A stretch of DNA of 64,000 nt from Allium sativum. Lineage: Eukaryota > Streptophyta > Magnoliopsida > Asparagales > Amaryllidaceae. The stretch's first letter is position 1, and every line of letters begins with the position of its first letter. Under the pieces are notes generated by a model, which had not been told where the DNA came from, made no database searches, and worked only from the letters and a program-made list of their open reading frames with translations. Both the position numbers and the translations under genes were made by a program. The stretch lies in the NCBI GenBank assembly GCA_030737875.1, contig CM060915.1, positions 573,484,577 through 573,548,576 on the forward strand. Reading direction: 5' to 3'. Shown in pieces: positions 58,660-64,000 of the stretch.

Positions 58660-58875
58660 GCTTTCGAGAAACTTTTCAACAAGATATACAAGGATAGTAG
58701 GAAGAACACAAGTCTAAGGATGAGAAACTTGTTGATATGGCTTAATCCACGAAGAGGAAAAAGGTGAAAAGGGAAGAGGTCAAAGTAAAAGAATAATAAA
58801 ACCCATGACAAGAAAGAACATCGTTGGTATGGTAAAAAGGGCACAAAACAAGATCGTCGAGAGGGCAATTGTATG
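58660..58875 (+). pseudogene. F gag relic (possible zinc knuckle)
   Basis: A Lys-rich stretch, then HRWYGKKGTKQDRREG near 58819, which resembles a CX2CGKKGHX4C knuckle with its Cys and His lost. Weak on its own; the order with the two relics below supports it. Confidence 0.4.
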
Positions 58876-59276
58876 CTCTCACTACTAGCGTACCTAAGAG
58901 AGGTGGTAACGTTTCTGTTAAAGGCTTAGCTTTTCTTTTCAATCATCCCGTTAGAACTTTGTTTTTGTTCATCGCATCCTTTTAGTTCCACTTCGATAGT
59001 TGAGTCTCTGCACCTTAGTACTAGCGAAGAAAAGGATTCCATTTTTGTGTCATAAATCCTGTTGGGTAATCGGCTCATTTATTCATGACTTGTTTGGATT
59101 TGAGAATGTATATGCTAAGTGTATATTCATGACTTGTTTGTACTAGTTCCATGGTAGTTAGACTCTTGACTTGCCTTGGTAATGCCCTCGAAGTCTAGAG
59201 TAACCTTTAGGGTTCTGCCATGTTTAGTTACCTAGAATCTCTTGATACATTTATCGATCCGCTCGAGTAGTGTTCG

Positions 59277-59330
59277 CCACTAAGGCGGATGGTTCATTTC
59301 GCTTATGCATGAGTTATAGAAAATCATCTT
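59277..59330 (+). pseudogene. F reverse transcriptase relic
   Basis: Eighteen codons reading ATKADGSFRLCMSYRK, the conserved KKDGSxRxCIDYRxLN entry motif of gypsy RT. Sequence on both sides no longer codes. Confidence 0.75.
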
Positions 59331-59407
59331 AGTAAGTACATTTGGCAACATGGTTGACATCTGTTTATTTGCAATAGATAATCCTTCTGCATGGAATACC
59401 CTATAAA

Positions 59408-59455
59408 CGAGATCCAGGATTCACTAGTGAATTTTGGAGAGCTTGCATGAAACCA
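59408..59455 (+). pseudogene. F integrase relic
   Basis: Sixteen codons reading RDPGFTSEFWRAC, the SDRDPRFTSxFW segment around the second catalytic Asp of chromovirus integrase; ends in a stop. Confidence 0.75.
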
Positions 59456-60471
59456 TGAGTACGCAGTTATGTTTAAGCCGGGTATACTAGAAGAAGAATA
59501 AGTAAAAGTGGAATGAGAGGAAACAGTGGAATGAGTTCCAACTCATATTTTGGAAACAAGAATTAAGAAGCTACGAAATTATGAAGTTAAAGACGGACGA
59601 AGCACAATGGAGTTAAGCTCAAGGAAATATAACTTAGAAGATTGAAGAATAGACACGCGCATCATATCTCTTTTTAAGGGCATATCATTGATCCCTCTTT
59701 TCCTGTAGAGCTTACTTGTATGCTATCTTTTAAGTATAACCTCTCGGTCCTATTCTCAATCCTATTTCTGTTGCAAACCCCATAAGGAGTATGACTCATC
59801 TGGTTGTAATACATGTTAGGGCTTGAGGGTGTCCGTTGGGTTGACTAAACTTTTTGGGTTTTATGGGATATGGGATGGTGCTTAGGGAGTTCTTCTCCTA
59901 TTCAGTATATATGTGACGTAGATTTCCAGGTTTGACATTGCCTAAGGGGCACAAAGTTTTTACTTGCTTCTATCATTCGGCTACATCTTTAGGTAGGAAC
60001 AATTGGGTGAAACATGTGTTTGATACATGTTATGATTGATGGTTGCAAGTGGTCGCAAGTGGTTGCTCGTGGTTGCATAACACACATTAGGCACTAGATC
60101 GGCTCAGACACATTTTCATATTGCATATGCATGAGTGTTTATACTTGTTTATGGATGGAATTGAATGTGTTATCATGTGAATGTTGCATATGGATGGATG
60201 TTTGAGCACACATATAGTGTTTATGTGATTAGGGCTATTTGCATACATGTTGGACTCATGGCACTAAACATATTTTGCATTAAGATGATTAATCAGGCCT
60301 GATCATTTGCATTAGATAAGGAACATATACACACACTTTCTGCATATGTTCATATAGTATTAGAAATCTTTTAAGGACAATGGATGCCTGTGATTGATGA
60401 TTGAGTAGATGGATGATTGGATGGTAGGACACATTCTTCTTAACTTGAAGATTTCAGGGACGAAATCCTTT
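59456..60471 (+). mobile_element. F 3' interior, non-coding
   Basis: About 1 kb without recognisable coding sequence; ends in the Tekay-type gggacgaaatcc motif. Confidence 0.65.
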
Positions 60472-60484
60472 AAGGAGGGGAGAA
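60472..60484 (+). other. F polypurine tract
   Basis: aaggaggggagaa directly before the 3' LTR. Confidence 0.88.
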
Positions 60485-63400
60485 TGTAACAACCCATATT
60501 TTGATAACATGTTAAAACAATAAGTCAAGGCAGGATTAAATTCTAAAATCAAAATCAAGGGAAACGGGTTATGACATTGCGTTTATCTCGAAATTTTACA
60601 TGAAATAGAGTCCGAGTTTTCGGAAATCGGAGTCCGGATGAAGAAGTTATGGCATGTACAAGTTTCAGCAGTTTTCAGGCAGACTGGACCAGGGGGTCAA
60701 CCTACCCCCCCCCCCCTCCCCCCCCCCAGGTTAACCATAGGGTCGATCTACCCCCCAGGTCGACCATAGTGTTGACCCCCCCACCTTACAGGTCGACCTG
60801 GTCGGCCTGGTTTGACCCGGAACTCATTTTTGAAGCCTGAGACGTGTTTTGACGGTCCGGATTGATTCTAGGGTTAATCAAAGGGCCTAAACTAGTTGCT
60901 ACACCTATATAAACACCCTTAGACCTAACCTAATTCATATCAAATCATTCTTACACCATTATGCTTCTAAAATACCTCTTGAACCATGGTCGCCGCCCCT
61001 AAATTAAAATACAAACATTCAAACTCAAATCAATTCAAAGAACAAGGCTTCAACAATGATTCAAGACGATAAATCAACAACGCCGCAACATTTTTACAAC
61101 AAATTCAGTTCATAATTCACTAGCCATGCTCTGTAAGTTCTAGTTGTTTTTAGATTTAAACATTTAATTATAATATGGCCATGAAATAAAGTGGAATTGA
61201 ATTTAAGTATGTTTATTTGATTCGGACCCATCCCTGTTGCTTCTTGAATCTTGGATTCTTGAGACTTGTCTATCTTTGTTCTCATGTCAGGTTCATGATC
61301 TATTCAGCCTGTTGTAAATCAGTTTTCTTTGTTCATGTTGAATTTTTTATCCAGTTGTAATCTTTATGCCTATCATGATGATTTATGCTGTTTTCTTTCT
61401 GATCTTGTTCTTATTGCAACTTCTACCTCCCCCTATTTATTTTCTTTTGATGAACCATGGTCAATTTCGGACCAAGGCCTAAACCGCGATTTGCGTACGA
61501 TGGAATACGGGGGAATATTGGGATAATACTTATTTGGATATATGTGTTTGGTGGAAATTGATGGCATAACATAAAAATTGGGTACTTGGGTATTACTACC
61601 ATTAACATGAAATTGAATATTTGGGGGTATTGTCATTATAATAGTAATTGCAAGAATGGGGATTGGCATATATAATTTGACATGGATCTTGATATATGTA
61701 ATATGACATGGATCTTGATATATGTAATTTGGCTAGAACTCGTTATGGGTAAATTGGTGTAAACATGTTATACATGTAATTTTGGGTATAAAAACTGGAT
61801 CTATGTAAATTGAGCATAGCTTTGTAAACATGTAAATCATGAATCTTGACACAGCGTGAAACTTGGTATATGTGTAAGTTGGCATACATGTAAAATGGCA
61901 TGAATTGAACATATATAAATTTGGTAGGAGTTGGGCATATGTAAAATTTACATGTAATTTAGAACTTGGGCATATGTTAATTTTGTAAAATTTGGAGTTG
62001 AAACATATATGATAATATATGACTTAGTAGAGGTTTAATATGAGCGCGCCTAAGTTGGGTTTTGGGTAATTGGCATGTATTGTAAATAAAAGACTATAAC
62101 TTGGCATAACCTTATAGTGGATTATGATAATAGTTTGGGAACACGTTTTGGGGCAAAAACGTGAATCATGAACATTTCTATATGTTAAACACATGAACTG
62201 ATATTGGGGTTGGGTGGAATACGACCATTAATGAACCTTTGACACGAGGTTAGACTCAGTTTGTGGTGTAAATCTGCCCGGAACCGCCCGGCAAATCCAG
62301 TAGCCACAAAGTGTCATTCTAATGTGAGAGGTCGAAGGCCAAATTGTAGGCGCAACGGTTTATGACACGAGGTTAGACCCAGTTTGTGGTGTAAATCTGC
62401 CCGGAACTGCCCGGCAAATCCAGTGGCCACAAAATGCACGGTCTAATGTGAGAGGTCATGATTCGTTCATCATAATGAATGAATTAAGGAATACTAACCA
62501 TAATAGGACGTGGGTATGGTTAGAGGGTTAGGTGGGATGACATGGAAATTTGACATGTAAATGTGGACCTAACCGGTATGAGTTAAGAACATGTAAAACT
62601 TATAAATATAGGCTCAACCAATATGATATGAATGGGTTGGTTAAGCAACGTGGCTAGGCTAATGACACTTAACCGTTATAACTTGACTAGCGGATGGGTT
62701 GGGCTAACTTGAATAGGTTGATAACACCTAATCGATATAACCTGACATGTGGCAGGGTTAAGTCAACTTGAACATATAGATGATACTTAACCAACTTAGC
62801 ATGATACGTGGGCGGGTTAAGCCATGAATTATTTGAATATACTTAACCAATTTGACACGATTACTTGATAGGGTTAAGTCAGGAACCGCTTGAATATACT
62901 TAATCTATTTGACACAATGATTTGATAGGGTTAAGTCATGAACCGCTTGAATATACTTAACCAATTGAACACGATGATTTGATAGGGTTAAGTCATGAAC
63001 CGCTTGAATATACTTAACCAATTTGACACGATGACTTGATAAGGTTAAGTCATGAACCGCCTGAATATACTTAACCAACTTGACACATGATTCGTAAGGC
63101 TAAGCCATGAACTTAAACGACAACACTTAGCCAATTTGACATGACACGTAGACGGGTTAAGTCACGAACTTGAATGACAACACTTAACCAACTTAACATG
63201 CTAGACCGATGGGGTTAAGTCTCGAATTTAAATGACAACACTTAACCTACTAGATGGAAACCCTAGTTACGCGGTCCGTTTCAGCAGTAACCCACTAGAT
63301 GTATCATGGTACCCTGGAACTAGGCAGGGTGGGGCACGATTACTGGCCTGATTGTAAGCGACCAGAACGACGACTTGGTGGGTGCGCCAGTGTAGGTTCT

Positions 63401-64000
63401 AACGGAGTGCGGGCGTGCACACACTCCGGAGCAGAAAAAGCAGGCATTGGGCATCAGTAGGTTTATCTGTGCGTGCTTGATTCGTGTCGATGGTTGGCAC
63501 CATAGGGCTTGATACACCCTATGATGGACCTAGCACAGGTGACTACATTTCATGTTTGGGCCATATGACACGGACACATGAACGAGCTAGGACTTGTAGG
63601 GAGCTGATCGATTAATAGATCGTTACATGGAATTCGTTAGGTAGCGTAATCCCTAGTGGTCCTAGGTGGCGTAAACCCTAATCAAATCTAGGAAACGTTC
63701 AATAGGTAGCATAATTCTAGTTGAACACGCGATAGTTCATGATAAGGAAACCTAGCCAGAACAAGGGTGGCAGTCCAAACGATTTCAAGAATGGTGGCAC
63801 TACATTGAAGTAGTATAGAAATACGTGATGAAACCCGTACGATATATGGCAAGGGACTGTACATATACATTGAAAGGATGATACGGGTTGGGATACTAGT
63901 ATAGTTGGTGCAAAGAATATAGGAAATCAAAGAAAATAGTGGAATGGTAAAGCTTAGAAATCTTGTGATGTTATACTTAATAGAAACCTTGCAATGTTAT
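60485..64000 (+). repeat. F 3' LTR, cut by window end
   Basis: Matches 54287 to about 57807. Has a C run (about 60707-60729), TATA at 60906-60913, stem copies at 62240-62455 and a hairpin array at about 62640-63255. No gene. Confidence 0.92.

Larger units (their letters stand above)
54287..64000 (+). mobile_element. F: deleted Tekay-type element with 4-kb LTRs
   Basis: 5' LTR 54287-58341, exact initiator tRNA-Met primer site, a 2.1-kb interior and a 3' LTR from 60485 to beyond the window. The interior ends gggacgaaatcctttaaggaggggagaa, as in Tekay/Del chromoviruses, and holds tiny relics of gag, RT and integrase in the right order. It cannot code for its own enzymes. Confidence 0.9.

Overview
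The 64 kb are plant nuclear DNA, most likely from a flowering plant (probably a eudicot; species not identifiable by eye). The window is a stack of nested retrotransposons. I found no host gene, no RNA gene, no CRISPR and no prokaryotic feature. Almost all recognisable protein segments are broken relics of gag, protease, reverse transcriptase (RT), RNase H and integrase. The only long intact frame is a 623-codon ORF inside a LINE-type insertion.

Layout, with labels used below. (A) 1-1146 and 9695 to about 10805: an old Ty1/copia element on +, cut by B. (B) 1147-9694: a copia mini-element whose gag is fused in frame to the RNase H tail, with a perfect 5-bp target duplication. It contains C1 (3009-8494), a 5.5-kb solo LTR. 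(C2) about 10806-13704, minus strand: decayed Ty3/gypsy interior and LTR related to C1. (E) 13705-53511, minus strand: a Tekay/Del-type chromovirus. Its 3' LTR is 13705-18500, pol 19614-22953, gag 22956-23242 plus 46202-46872, and its 5' LTR 47121-53511 carries the LINE-type insertion G (50343-52482). (H) 23248-46196, plus strand: an Athila-clade element inserted in the gag of E. (D) 34471-45664, minus strand: a gag-only Sire-like copia element inserted in the 3' LTR of H, just upstream of its TATA box. (I) 53514-54286: the start of another C-type LTR, inserted in the 5' LTR of E. (F) 54287 to the window end: a deletion-riddled Tekay-type element with 4.05-kb LTRs, inserted in I.

Target duplications give the order of insertion. 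E sits in C2's LTR (inferred), H in E, and D in H. I lies in E, F in I, and G in E. D and most of F look young (LTR pairs differ by a few percent by eye). E and B are older, and A and C2 oldest.

The most interesting material is non-coding. Several LTR families carry tandem arrays of hairpin-forming units. In F (56400-57050) the stems change in a compensatory way between units, and the array lies downstream of the TATA box, so it should be in the RNA leader. A hairpin with CGTCCAT stems and an adjacent sequence block are kept between the otherwise diverged LTRs of C1 and E. B and F carry GTCGAC-centred palindromes upstream of their TATA boxes. D, F, G and B look like non-autonomous elements that would need proteins from relatives elsewhere in the genome.
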